From assembly GCA_024472245.1 (NCBI GenBank), contig JANBXD010000003.1:4588001-4652000 (forward strand): 64,000 nucleotides of DNA, given 5' to 3'. This DNA comes from Beauveria sp. NWAFU-1. Its lineage: Eukaryota; Ascomycota; Sordariomycetes; Hypocreales; Cordycipitaceae. Positions 1 through 10,985 of this stretch are shown here, piece after piece. Position 1 is the stretch's first letter; each line of letters starts with the position of its first letter. The translations under genes and the position numbers were made by a program. The notes below the pieces were generated by a model. It made no database searches. It had not been told where the DNA came from and worked only from the letters and a program-made list of their open reading frames with translations.

Positions 1-1451
1 CAAGAAGCAGGCCGACTCGTCGCAGGATAACAGTGTCATGGGAAATGAAATCTACGGTGAAATTACCGAGTACGACGAAAACTTGTCGCGCGCCGACCTC
101 GAGAAGCAAAAGACCGCCCAGGGTGAGGCGCATTTTAGCCGTCTCGGCTGGAAGCGCCTCACCATTATCCTCATCGTCGAAGCCATCGCCCTCGGCTCTC
201 TTAGTTTGCCCAAGGCCTTTGCCAACCTCGGCATGGTTGCCGGCACCATTGTCTCCGTTGGACTTGGTCTCTTGGCCATCTATACCTCTGACGTCGTTGG
301 TCAGGTCAAAATCAAGTTTCCCGAAGCTGCTCACTATGCTGATGCCGGTCGCCTCATTGCCGGTCGCTTTGGTTATGAATTGATTGGTGCCATGTTTGTC
401 CTGCAGCTCGTCTTTCTGGTTGGTTCTCACTGCTTGACGGGCACCATTGCCTTTGGAAACATTGTCGACATTACCAAGACTGGCACCTGCTCGCTAGTCT
501 TTGGTGGTGTTTCTGCCATTATCCTACTCATCCTAGCCATTCCCCCGTCCTTTGCCGAAGTTGCCATTCTCGGATACATCGACTTTGTCTCCATTGTTCT
601 GGCCATTGGCATCACCATCATTGCCACCGGCGTCCAGGCTTCCAAGTCGCCTGGTCTGCACAACGTGCCGTGGTCTGCCTGGCCCAAAGAGGACCTAAGC
701 TTTGCTGACGCCTTCATTTCCGTCACCAACATTGTATTTGCGTACTCCTTCTCCATCTGCCAATTCTCTTTCATGGACGAAATGCACACTCCAACCGACT
801 ACAAAAAGTCCATCTGGGCCCTTGGTCTCATCGAGATTAGCATCTACTCGCTGACTGGTGCCCTCATTTACGCCTTTGTCGGCCCTGACGTCAAGTCTCC
901 TGCTCTATTATCCGCCGGCGACACCGTCTCGCGAATTGCTTTTGGTGTCGCCCTACCTGTCATCTTTATTTCCGGCTCCATCAACACCACTGTCGTCGGC
1001 CGGTACATTCACGGCCGTGTCTACAGAAATTCCGTCACTCGCTACATCAATACGCCCAAGGGCTGGGCCACTTGGCTGTTTCTGGTCTTTGTCGTCACTG
1101 TCCTGGCCTTTATCATTGCCGAGTCTATTCCTTTCTTCTCGGATCTACTATCGATATCTTCGTCGCTCTTCGTCTCTGGCTTCACCTATTACTTTCCTCC
1201 CATCATGTGGGTTATGCTCATCAAGGAAGGCCCTGTCTGGGCTCCCCACAACCGCGTCAAGGCTGTGCTCAACCTGCTGGCCTTTGTCGTTGGCCTCGTC
1301 GTGCTCGTCGGAGGCACTTACTCTAGCATCGTTGACATTGTAAGTAAATTCAAATTCTGGCCTGATGAGGACAAGCGCTAACTATGTCCAGATGCACAAT
1401 TACAGTCTCGGCAATGTTGGCAAGGTTTTTACTTGCGCGCCTATCGGATAA
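1..1451 (+). CDS. Neutral amino-acid permease, AAAP family (5'-partial)
   Basis: Proton-coupled amino-acid transporter of the fungal Mtr/AAAP type, expected in the plasma membrane. The frame is open from base 2 to the window edge, so the start lies upstream; the first visible Met is at 38. About eleven hydrophobic segments follow a charged cytoplasmic N-terminus. The GSLSLPKAFANLG segment is the typical first-helix signature. The uninterrupted frame would end at 1381, but a canonical intron (GTAAGT at 1340, GCTAAC branch, CAG at 1391) joins to a 19-codon last exon ending at TAA 1449-1451. That tail, ending in TCAPIG, looks like the usual C-terminus of this family. Model: join(<2..1339,1392..1451). 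Substrate specificity cannot be read from sequence. Confidence 0.88.
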
Positions 1452-1585
1452 GCAACACGAATATTCTTACGAATTACACGAGGTAGCACTTGTATATCTT
1501 TGTTTTTTTAGCGATACATATCAACACAGTGGTTATTAGCACAATTCAAGAAATGAATCAGATTATACCCCACGATGCTTTCCCG

Positions 1586-2851
1586 CTACCATTCGCGAAG
1601 CTCGCCTCCAGGCCCGATGAAGCCCGGCGACACCCATGGCTCGGCATTCTTGCTTGCTTCCATGACTCGCTGCTCGTCAACTTCAATGCCAAGCCCAGGT
1701 CCGGTCATGAGATTGACGTAACCATTTTCAACATGCCAAATCTCTGGGTTCTTGATGTAGCTCAGCAGGTCATATCCCCCTACATTGTAATGAATGCCGA
1801 GACTCATTTCCTGAATGGCAAAATTGGGCGTCGCCGCATCCACCTGCATGCACGCCGCCAGCGCAATCGGCCCCAGCGGACAGTGCGGCGCAATCGGCAC
1901 ATCGTACGCCTCGGCCATGGCCGCGATCCTGCGCAGCTCCGAGATGCCGCCCACATGGCACGTATCCGGCTGCAGCACATCCACGCAGCTGGCCTCGAGA
2001 AAGGGTTTCACGTCCCACCGCGAGTGCAGCCGCTCGCCCAGCGCGACGGGAATCGTCGTCAGCCGCGCGAGCGCCGCCACGCCCTCGACGTGCTCCGCCA
2101 GCAGCGGCTCCTCGATGAACAGCGGCCGCAGCGGCGCCAGCGCCGCGGCTAGCTGCTTCGCCATTGGTCGGTGGGCGCGTCCGTGAAAGTCGACGCCGAC
2201 GTCTAGACCGAGCGCGCGGACGGCACGAACGCGCTCGACGCAGCCATCGAGCGCAGAGGGCGAGTCTAGCCACCCGAGGTCCGAAGTGCCGTTCATCTTG
2301 ACGGCCGTGAAGCCTTGGGCTTGGCGCGCGCGCGCAGCGCTTTCGACGTCGGCGGGGCGGTCGCCGCCGATCCAGGCGTAGACTTTGAGCTTGGTGCGCA
2401 GCTTACCGCCGAGGAGGTCATAGATTGGCACGCCGAGTTTCCGGGCTGCAGGAGAAGTCGGGTCAGTTGGATGGGGACGGGGCGGGGGATTGGACGGATG
2501 GTACCTTTGAGGTCCCAGAGGGCAATGTCCAGTCCGGACAGGGCACTCATAAAGACCGGACCTCCACGGTAAAACGTCTTGCGCCATGACAGTTGCCAAA
2601 TATGCTCAATGTCGCTTTTGCGAGTATTAGCACGGGGTGTTGTTGACGGGAAGCGCATCAAAGAATAAAACTTGCTCTGCTTCGAGTCCGACATATTGCT
2701 CTTTCCATGCGTCGAGACATCCTTCTACTGCTTGAGTATGGCCCTCCAGGGACGCTTCACCCCAGCCAATGTTGCCTGCGTCGTCGGTGATTTTGACAAA
2801 AAGCCAGCGTGGGGGTACCCGGTAGTACTTGATGTCGGTGATTTTGCCCAT
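1586..2851 (-). CDS. D-galactonate dehydratase (mandelate racemase/enolase superfamily)
   Basis: Dehydrates D-galactonate to 2-keto-3-deoxygalactonate in a cytosolic sugar-acid pathway. Model: complement(join(1586..2445,2505..2614,2676..2851)), 381 aa, matching the usual bacterial DgoD length. The N-terminal capping domain begins at MGKITD, chosen because it matches the family start although the frame is open further upstream. The barrel carries the VDFHGR, FIEEPLL, LGERLHSRW metal/catalytic motifs and the APHCPLGP histidine. Intron 2446-2504 is GT-AG. Intron 2615-2675 only restores the EADDIEHIW motif if it is a GC-AG intron (GCAAGT donor). Fungal members resembling bacterial DgoD are known, and an old bacterial transfer is possible but not shown here. 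Confidence 0.9.
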
Positions 2852-3290
2852 TTTTGAAGCTAGGTAGAGGGACAATTTCAGTGTTTGAAAGAAAATCGAT
2901 CTAACTGATGTAAAGTATTTAAGTTTTATTATGACTTTCCAAGAGTTTTGTTCGTCGTGTTCCCCCACGTATTGGGTTGTTGAATCGTGGGGGTGTCGCC
3001 CCTCAATTTCGCCTGTCGACGGGTTGAACCCCGATTTCGGACAGTTCGCCGCTTATACCGATGGAGGGTCTTTAACTAATGAATAGAGGTTCAATTCCAC
3101 CTTAGACACAATAAACCGAATCTATGGTCCAAGTGAACCTCTACGGATCTTTTAGCCCCTCGCTTTGTACCTCCTACTAGCATCTTATGCACGTCGCCCC
3201 CCTTGTCGGTACCAGCCTGGCATACAAGACTTACCCATCTCACTAAGTATTCTTGGAATACCCAATAAAGGATTCCGGTTACCTACCCGA
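2852..3290. other. Intergenic, 439 bp; perfect 8-bp inverted repeat
   Basis: Upstream region of the galactonate dehydratase gene. It has no convincing reading frame. It contains CCCCCACG (2962-2969) facing CGTGGGGG (2986-2993) across a 16-base loop, which could be a palindromic regulator site. Confidence 0.4.
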
Positions 3291-3635
3291 CTATATAGGT
3301 AAAGACTCGCTGTTTCCTAGCAAGTCGTGTCCCGCCGTATATCTATACTTGTCCCACTGGAGATCGGGCCACTCCTGACGTCCTAGGCTTTCGAACAAAC
3401 TCATGACCTCCTCGCTGGGTCTCCAGTCGCCGACCTGCCACTGTACCACCGGTGGTATTGGTGTCGCAGCAGTAGCATCGCCGTCCTTCTGCTTCTTACT
3501 CCCACGCCCAGCAATGAACTTGACACCCCATCTGTGGCCCATCTTCATCGGCAGACTAGATTCCTCTACTTCTCCATCGTCTGAATGGGCCCACCACAGG
3601 TGTGTGAAAATCTCGGCGTCCTCGAGGCTCGGCAT
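3291..3635 (-). CDS. Small hypothetical protein
   Basis: A 114-aa uninterrupted frame, not recognised. It is Trp-rich, with an acidic N-terminal third, a GRGSKKQKDGD basic linker, and a C-terminal block containing ESLGRQEWPDLQWDKYRY. Composition and codon use look more like coding sequence than the overlapping frames, but no domain, signal peptide or intron supports it. It could be the last exon of a longer gene or a chance frame. Confidence 0.35.
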   Translation of the reverse strand: MPSLEDAEIFTHLWWAHSDDGEVEESSLPMKMGHRWGVKFIAGRGSKKQKDGDATAATPIPPVVQWQVGDWRPSEEVMSLFESLGRQEWPDLQWDKYRYTAGHDLLGNSESLPI

Positions 3636-3973
3636 ATTGACGCGAGTCAGACTTGGTCATTAAAGTCATGAGTGAGCGGGAGACGTTATCACCTTGCAAA
3701 GCGCCGCATCGCCTGGTAGACGCGCCGAACTCTATCCAACTACATTTCCGATTGGTGTGATACTGGCTATATACACTGTACAACGGGTATCTCGAGATGA
3801 GCCAACTTGGGGAATCAATTCAAAATTATCTAAGTTAACTCCCCATTTTTCTCTGTTTCGACTCTTCTTCCTCTTTTCTACACACTGTTATACCTTTTTA
3901 CTAATATGTATAGGCTTGAAAACCTTTGGGCAAGCTACCTGGTGATTCCTGAAATCTGTCCGCTATACAGTAG
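3636..3973. other. Intergenic, nothing recognised
   Basis: A 338-bp spacer with pyrimidine-rich stretches around 3840-3900. No supported gene. Confidence 0.4.
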
Positions 3974-4920
3974 CTAAGCAAAGATGGCTCTGGCGGCCGC
4001 AGGCTTCAGGAACTTGTCGTCCATGCAAGCAACAACGGGGTCAAAGCTGGTGATGGGAGCGCTCAGCTTCGACAGCTCAAAGACGCACTGCGCAACCTGG
4101 CGACGGCACTCGTCCTCGTTCATGCCGTACTTATTGGGCTTGCCCTCGGGCGCGCAAAGCGCCGTCTCCATCTCCTTGGGGCCGGGCTGCTTGGTCGCCA
4201 CAGGCTGCACACGAGCAGCCGAGGATGGGGTAGCCGGGGACGGGACAGTAGACTTCTTAAGGCGCTCCTGTAGCTCATTCAAAGCCGCCATCTGCTCGTC
4301 CGTCTCCACGTGGTTGTTGGCGTAGTGGCTGTTGGTAAAGGCCAGGGTCTCGCCGCGCTCGTGCTGCGCGTAGATCTGCAGGGCCGACACCATGGTGCCG
4401 GTGCGGCCCCAGCCGAAGCCGCACCAGACCAGCGTGCCGTTGCGGTGGGCGACGAAGCCCTCCCAGCCCTTTGGAAGTCCTCGGGTGTGGGGACCTGGAA
4501 GTCGGCGACGGGCCGGGGCGTGTAGGCGATGCCGGCGTCGGCGAGCGCCGTCTTCATGTGCTCGGCGTCGGCGTGGCTGTTGAGGCTGATGACGTACTGA
4601 ATGCCGGCCTCTTTGAAAAATAAGATTGTCTCGTTCGTGATCTTCTGGGACTCGTCCGAGCCGTCGTAAAAGGGCGCGCCGGAGCGGGCAAGCAGGTCGC
4701 CGGGGGCAATGAAGTTCTTGACAATCTCGAAGCGTTTAAGTCCGCTTTTCTCTAGGTCGCGTCGGGAGAGCTCTGCAGCTAATCAACAAGTTAGTCACCG
4801 TGGGCGATGTCGCATGTCATCTCGAAGAGCGTCCGTCCTACCTTCGTCCACTCTACCAGGGAAAGCCTAGACTGCGGCAGCCGCCCCAACAAGGGCAATG
4901 AGTGCCTTTCGAATAAACAT
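3974..4920 (-). pseudogene. Secreted dual-specificity/tyrosine phosphatase-like gene, broken
   Basis: Two exons can be traced: ATG at 4918-4920, intron 4779-4841 (GTAGGA, GACTAAC branch, TAG), then a long second exon to the stop at 3974. The predicted protein starts with a hydrophobic leader (MFIRKALIALVGAAAAV) and carries a phosphatase P-loop CX5RT (WCGFGWGRTGT, near 4390-4420), so a secreted Cys-based phosphatase fold is likely. Two lesions are visible. A TAG sits in the leader at 4867-4869, codon 18. A one-base loss near 4461-4472 moves the frame just before the P-loop. A C-terminal Cys-containing domain follows. Decay, or two assembly errors, are both possible. The substrate is unknown. 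Confidence 0.7.
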
Positions 4921-7130
4921 GGCGTTGAATAAATGGAACTATGAGGTATGAAAGGAAAGGATGGAGTTGGTTGCCTTGTAGCTGAGCTTATATGGTTTTG
5001 TCTACTGATACCAGCTCATAGGAGGTTGGCCGGTGCCGTATTTATATTCTGCGGTGGTTCACGGGCACAGTGATCAATGTGTGCACAACACAAGGTCACC
5101 AAGCATAAAGCTAATTTCCCTCTTCTTCATTCCCGAATCTTAAGCTTCTTCAAGTATAGGGGACTCGCGACTCGCGGGTCGACTTACACATGATTCTCGT
5201 CATTGTCAACAACCCCCAGTACCTGCAAACAACAAAGCATTAGCTTAACCAATATGCCCACTAGAGCGGGATGAGAGAGTGGGTATCTTCAACGTTGTTC
5301 TACCCGTCACTGAGTCGCCGACAATCCGGAACAACTCCCAAGCCTGCTTCTCATATCCACAGTGAGTCGCGAGTTGCTCCTATTACTCGACAAATTCCAA
5401 AGCAGGGTACTCCCTTTTCTTCATTTTTACGACACTGCAGCCTTTTTCCCTGACGAGTGTAAGTGAAATATCTCAACAACACGGTTTGGCCGCTTTTCTA
5501 AGTGTTCTGAAGCGAAAGAGCAACGAGAGACTGAATACAGCGCTGCATTATCAGATCGACTGTCACTTTCCCCCCCAGTGGACGGCTACATAGGGCTCGC
5601 GCTAGGATATGGTCCTGATTCTGTCACCACACCACACAGGGATCTAGCATTGACTCGGAGGATACCGAAGCTTAGCCTGGCAGTGCTCCTACCGTTTCGG
5701 TTTCAGCCGTGGATGCATGGCTACATGAGGCTTAGTGAGAAGAAAGACCCTTCAGACCAAACACTAGGGGAAAAGCAACGTAGACCAATCAAGGTAGATA
5801 AACTTGATCCGGTGGCGGGAGCCAGCAGGGGTGCCGGAGGCCGCACCATTACTTCGCGGTCTGCCGTCCCAGCCGCGACGCTGGTGGCCATGCAGCTGAG
5901 CCGGTGGCAACGGAATGATTTTTCCGCCAAGATGCCGCGCCTCTACAGAGTATGCTTCGTGTCATAATCCTAGTCGTCACCACCGACATCCCGCCGACGT
6001 CCCGTGGATCATGGCCCATGGGAAACGCGCTCTTATGCCTCAATTTATTGTCTATAGTGTTACATCGCTGTATGCTTACGAGAAGATGACCAAGAACGTG
6101 ACCCAGAATACGACGTCATAATAAGATTGCGCCAAGTTTCTCAGTACTTTGCAGCTTCTACTATGTAATGCATACATTTACCCTCATATCCGTGCTTCCC
6201 GTAGCAATAACACCGAGCAGCGCGCGTTGGCGAAGTCAATCCTATTCTGAGCATAGGAGGTTTTAGTAGTTGGCGTTCATCGCAGAGAACCCACATTATA
6301 AACCATTTATTCACACCATGAAGAACGCTAAATGCCGCCCTTTCTGATTTAAATCGTAAACCCGCAACGTTGTCCCATCCGCAGTCGCAAGATTGACCTT
6401 GCTACCCGGGTGAAACACCAGAGTGCTCACCTAACTATCGTGGCCTAGTACAATGTTCTGCGCCACTCCTCAACCACTATTGCTCAATACTAACAATTCG
6501 TTCATTATCAACCACATTGTTTTCAAAATACCCTAACACTCGCCATTCGTAATCACTTCTTATTATACTTCGTTGTCGTCAATGCCATACCCACCCCTTC
6601 CTCAAGCTGGTACCAGGAGATAGGTTCTCCCGAGTACCGCGAGCGACAGAGCAAGACTGAGAGCAGAACAACTTCTTTGCCACTGAAAATTCAGTCATGC
6701 CCGCTTAAGTAGAGACCCAATTTGCGGTATTACCGGCCACAACACGCTCACCCTCGCAACGGCTTCCGGAATGCCTTACATGAAGCTAAGTGATATGATG
6801 TATGAGCAAATGACTCGCAGACCGTCTATCCACAGGAGCGGACTAAGGACGATTCACGCTGCCCTGACAGCGGACCACATTTAGCTGTAGAATAGCATCA
6901 TCCTATGGAATCATACATATATACACACCATAGAGCACTCTCTAGACGTTCAAGCTGTTGGCATGTCGCATTATCAGATGTGCGACTCGCGGCGTAGTAT
7001 ATAATGATGATAATTGCTCGCTGCAGCAGGGTCATCAGAATCCCTGAAACTTGGCGTATAGCTACGCCCAAGGTTATTATTACCATCCGTTGTTTAGGTT
7101 TTCCTTGTACCATAGACAAGGAAGTTTTAC
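4921..7130. other. Gene-poor intergenic stretch
   Basis: About 2.2 kb of normal base composition with no frame that has domain-like sequence or splice signals. Frames of 60-130 codons here (for example 5578-5967) have no recognisable features. It may contain long untranslated regions or old, unrecognisable element remains. Confidence 0.4.
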
Positions 7131-7142
7131 CTCCGGGGCAGA

Positions 7143-7222
7143 GCGATTCGACAGTTAGCCAAGAGTGGACGTCTTAGCACTTCGTTCTAGATCCAGGCTC
7201 CTAACCACTAGACTATCTAGAC
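7143..7222 (-). other. tRNA-like relic with pol III A- and B-box matches
   Basis: On the minus strand TAGTCTAGTGG (7205-7215) fits the tRNA A box, and GTCGAATCG (7144-7152) resembles a B box about 60 bp downstream. The acceptor stem does not pair and the anticodon arm is unclear, so this is not a functional tRNA call. It could be a decayed tRNA or the head of a tRNA-derived SINE. Confidence 0.25.
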
Positions 7223-7249
7223 CGACTAAAAAACCTAATGTTACAAACG

Positions 7250-8140
7250 CTGCTGTATAGACACGGGGCTAAGCCGAACCGCTAGGGCAGGCACACCCTA
7301 TAGCCTAATTAAAAGATATAAGGTTATATAATAGCTTGTTAGATTATTAAGATAATCTAAGGATATATATTACGCCTATAAAGCACGATTCTATAGAGTA
7401 TAGGTAGTGTTTTTATAGATAATAAAGCTTAATTCTTACTAGCTATAAGACTATTATATAATGTTAATATATAATATTAAGTTATAAGATTTATATAGTA
7501 ATCTCCTAAGTCTATAGTTCTTTATTTTTAATATTACTTAATATTATTATAAGTATTACGGCTATTCTAGTATAGCTAGTATTACTTCTAGTAAAATCTT
7601 AAGAACTTATATAACTAAGCTATTACTAAGAAGGTTATCTTAAGTACTTAAAATACTAGTATAAAATCTAATACCTAGTATAGCTAAGTAAATAGAACTT
7701 TAATATTAAGACTGATATAATAAGAACCCTTAATTTAATTATCTATAATATTTATAGCTACGGCTCTTTAACCCCCCCCCCTTCTTCCCCCCTATCGGGA
7801 TAATGGGATATAAAGGCCTATGACTTACTAGTCTAGGGCACTACTACGAACGACAAAGTAGTCTAGCAGTAGTCTAGTAGACTATCGGCAGTAACTAAGA
7901 CTATAGTATATAGGCCTACTAGAGTAGTCTATATCTATCTTAGCTATATTATAATACTTTTTTTTGCGTATTCATGTCTAGCTATATATCTTCATAAGTA
8001 ATAAGGTTATAAAATTATATAGTTCTTTATTAGTAGTTATATAAGTAGTTATATAAGTAGTTATATAATGCTATTAATACTTTTATTTATTTTAATATAA
8101 GTAATACTATGAGCAGCTGAAAAGAATGTAATTAGAAATA
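7250..8140. repeat. AT-rich, RIP-like decayed repeat block
   Basis: Very AT-rich DNA made largely of TA, TAG and CTA words, with the same texture as the decayed retrotransposon at 10.2-22.6 kb. It begins near the GC-normal words ACACGGGGCTAAGCC (about 7261) and contains a C-rich run at 7771-7796. No protein signature could be read. Probably an old transposon fragment. Confidence 0.5.
8033..8068. repeat. Three perfect 12-bp tandem copies
   Basis: The unit GTAGTTATATAA occurs three times in a row inside the AT-rich block, about 75 bp from the 3' end of the peptidase-like gene. Confidence 0.8.
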
Positions 8141-8141
8141 A

Positions 8142-9602
8142 TTACTGATTAAGCCCAAGCCAAGATTTTCCCGCGGCCATCGCCAACGATAACCCCTGAA
8201 AAGCGTATTGAATCGGGCTGGCTCTGATGGGGATACCAAATGCTTCTGCATCCATCTTCTCAGCTAGCTCACGAAGCTTGCGGAAACTATTAATCTGTCT
8301 TATCATGCCCGCAAGGTCAACTAACTCATTCTCATCGCCCTCCCATGCTGCGAGCAAGTATATGGGTGCCGTCACTAATGCAACATTTGGAATGGACAGT
8401 TGAGACAGTGGCTCACCTTCCCCAAACTGAATGAATGCCGAAGGTTGCGAAATAGGAGGCTGTCCCAGTTCCATGCCGTTCCACTCGTTACTCAAAAGCG
8501 TCGCGAGTTCCTGCGTGTTGGCATACAAAATCTCCCGCATCGGTCGACCAGTCCGTTTGAGCACTCCTTCGGCCGGATCATCAATATATTCCATAGCACC
8601 AAGATGCTCTATCACAAGCCCTGCAATTGCCTTTCGCTCGCCATGTTCCCCTCGCCACCATTCGGGATGATCCTGCAGCCATTTTGTCGTGGCCTGGCCA
8701 TGTTCAGTCACAGAAGGGATGCGCATGTGACCGGACACGAAGACGAATACGTGCGTGCGATGTGGCTTTACCGCAAGGACATCTTGTGCAAGTTGTAGCA
8801 CTCCAATATGGCCATTTTCCTCGACAACATTAATGCCGTCTGTGTGGGTAACGACGAGGATAGTCTCATCGCATTTCTCGCCCTCTGCCACTGCCCAAAT
8901 CGTTCGTGAAGATGCATCTTCGAGTCCGGCCGACGGCAATGCAATTGTTGCAGTTTTCCCTTGCTCCGACGCCTCAATGACTCTTCTGCTCGCAATCCCT
9001 GCTGTGAATACCACAGGCATGTTTTGGTAATCAAAGGTAAAAGGAAGGTACTGATTGACAGCAGCAGCAGGCGATATGGTTCCATCCCAGGCGAAAATCA
9101 CCGCCTGAACGCCGCTTGCTTTAGCCTTGGCGATAGAAGCGCCGGCAATGGTTGCAGGAAGCAGAGGATTGTTTTGCAGGCCCCAAGGCTGCGACCCCTC
9201 CCACACCTTGATTATTGCCCCAAATGAGATACTCGGGTTACTGATTTCCACGACAGCAATCTTGCCTCGGGCGGAAGACCAGGGCGATAATGTCCCACGC
9301 AACTTCACCAGCTGGCCAGATATTCCCTCTGGTGATGTGAAGCCACTATAAGGGAAGACGGAGGAGATGTCGATTGGAAGCTCATCCACGATAAGACTTG
9401 GTGGGCTGGTAAAAGGCGGCATGTACTTGAAGGAAAATTCATCTGAATGGACCTCATAACCCATGTCCTTCAGACGCGTCTCAAGATGGTTCACGAGCTC
9501 CTGGTGCTGGTCGCTCCCAGTCAGGCGCGTACCCAAACGAGTGAGGAGGTCGACCTCAGCTTGATAATCGAAATTGGTAAAAAGCGGCGCCATGTTTGGC
9601 AT
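8142..9602 (-). CDS. PA-domain / M28-like metallopeptidase homologue
   Basis: Single-exon protein of 486 aa. The N-terminal 90 residues (RLGTRLTGSDQH) resemble the start of M28 aminopeptidases. Residues about 95-230 look like a protease-associated (PA) domain (GKIAVVEISNPS, GVQAVIFAWDG). The C-terminal half has an M28-like core: ILVVTHTDG, then EENGHIGVL, VFVFVSGH and VIEHLGAM. The usual M28 metal ligands are only partly present (THTDG where HxD is normal, SGH where a Glu is usual), so catalysis is doubtful. No signal peptide is visible. The stop lies within 50 bp of the AT-rich block, so the 3' end may have been reshaped. The PA/M28 assignment is inference from motif order. Confidence 0.7.
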   Translation of the reverse strand: MPNMAPLFTNFDYQAEVDLLTRLGTRLTGSDQHQELVNHLETRLKDMGYEVHSDEFSFKYMPPFTSPPSLIVDELPIDISSVFPYSGFTSPEGISGQLVKLRGTLSPWSSARGKIAVVEISNPSISFGAIIKVWEGSQPWGLQNNPLLPATIAGASIAKAKASGVQAVIFAWDGTISPAAAVNQYLPFTFDYQNMPVVFTAGIASRRVIEASEQGKTATIALPSAGLEDASSRTIWAVAEGEKCDETILVVTHTDGINVVEENGHIGVLQLAQDVLAVKPHRTHVFVFVSGHMRIPSVTEHGQATTKWLQDHPEWWRGEHGERKAIAGLVIEHLGAMEYIDDPAEGVLKRTGRPMREILYANTQELATLLSNEWNGMELGQPPISQPSAFIQFGEGEPLSQLSIPNVALVTAPIYLLAAWEGDENELVDLAGMIRQINSFRKLRELAEKMDAEAFGIPIRASPIQYAFQGLSLAMAAGKSWLGLNQ

Positions 9603-10032
9603 CCAAAGTTTGACGCTGCAGCGAAGGAATCGGAATATAGAAAGTCTCCAAGCACTGAGTTAGCGGATGTGAGCTTCCACGGCTTGGGAGGGCGGGCATC
9701 CAGCTTATCTACAGCAAGGCCCCACTACAATGGGGTGCGAATTGGAGCCTGCGCCGGATCCGGGTGCCAAATGTCTGGAGGCTGAATGGACGGCAGATGT
9801 GTCTGAGCTCCGTGACTCCGTAGATACTCCGTACCGACCGGATTTACCCTACCCAGTATTATTGGCAGGCCAAGGCACCCCTTCACGGAGCACGACAGCA
9901 TTTTCAAGACAATGAGCAGACTGGACGAATAAAAGTCGTTCATTGGTAGTCGCGAACCGAGGATCCGAATCCACAGTGCAGCGTCAAAGCTTGACTTGTG
10001 GATCGTGGCTCAGCGCGTACGTTGGTAGTAAC
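9603..10032. other. Spacer between peptidase-like gene and retrotransposon
   Basis: About 430 bp of normal composition, containing the divergent upstream region of the gene at 8142-9602. No supported gene. Confidence 0.4.
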
Positions 10033-10037
10033 TTGCT
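10033..10037. repeat. Target-site duplication, left copy
   Basis: TTGCT immediately before the TGTTGGCAGG start of the 5' LTR; matched at 22822-22826. Confidence 0.9.
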
Positions 10038-10240
10038 TGTTGGCAGGCACGCCTCGGCTGGCTAACTCAGCCAGCCCCTCATCAGCCGCCACACTCTCCC
10101 TAGATAGCCTCTCTCTCTTTCTCTCTCCTTTATACACACATTTATTTAGGTCTTTGCTTTAGCTTATGCCCTATAGTGTGACGCCCTCGCTCCCTCTCGC
10201 TCTCTCTCTCTCTCTCTCACGTATTACTTAATCCGCTATA
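10038..10240 (+). repeat. 5' LTR
   Basis: Begins TGTTGGCAGGCACGCC and contains a CTCTCT-rich centre. The outer (left) part keeps GC-rich sequence, while the last 30 bp next to the interior show C-to-T and G-to-A changes relative to the 3' LTR. Confidence 0.93.
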
Positions 10241-10985
10241 TAGTAATAATTACTATTTCTTACTAATCTTAACTATTAGAAACCATCATCTTAATACTAT
10301 AAGCCCTAATATGATTTTTCTAATAAGTCTTCTATTAAAAAGAAAGATTATTAACCTTTAGGACTAAGCCTAACTCTCCTCTAAAATCCTATCTACTAAT
10401 ATTATCTAAATTATACTATAGTATATTATAAGAATAATAAGGTCTAGCTACGTCTATTACTCTAGATATAAGCTATCCTTAAACTCTACCGCCTCTTAGC
10501 CTAGATTTATTCCTCTTATTTAGTCTATAAAGATTAAGGACGTATTAGCCTAATTCTAGCCTTCTAGTTAGCTTAAAAACCCCCTATTATATTATTCTAA
10601 CCCCTTATCTTACCTATTTAACTAATACTACTAATAATCTATAATAAAACCCTAACTAAAGAAGAATAAACTATTAAGAGATAGTTAAGGTTATTTTATT
10701 AAGAGAACTAACCTAATTACCTTATTTAAGACTATATTATAATCTTAGACTATACTAACTTTAACCTTAACCCTAGTATAAAGTCTAGCTAAATTCCTAC
10801 TTCTTCCTCCTAAAGATAAGTATATAAACTAACCTCTACTCCTTCTTCTTAAAGAAAAGCCTACTAACTAATAACTAATAAATTCTTTTACTCCTACTAG
10901 ACTAGGCTATTTCCCTAGTACTAGTTAATTAAGCTATTATCTTTTAGAACTATATATTATATCCCTATATAGTAGAAGGCCTTTA

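Noticed and set aside
1490..2152. 220-codon plus-strand frame over the galactonate dehydratase
   Set aside because: Arg-rich shadow of the GC-rich minus-strand gene.
5578..5967. 129-codon frame in the gene-poor stretch
   Set aside because: No recognisable features, no splice signals, composition like non-coding DNA.
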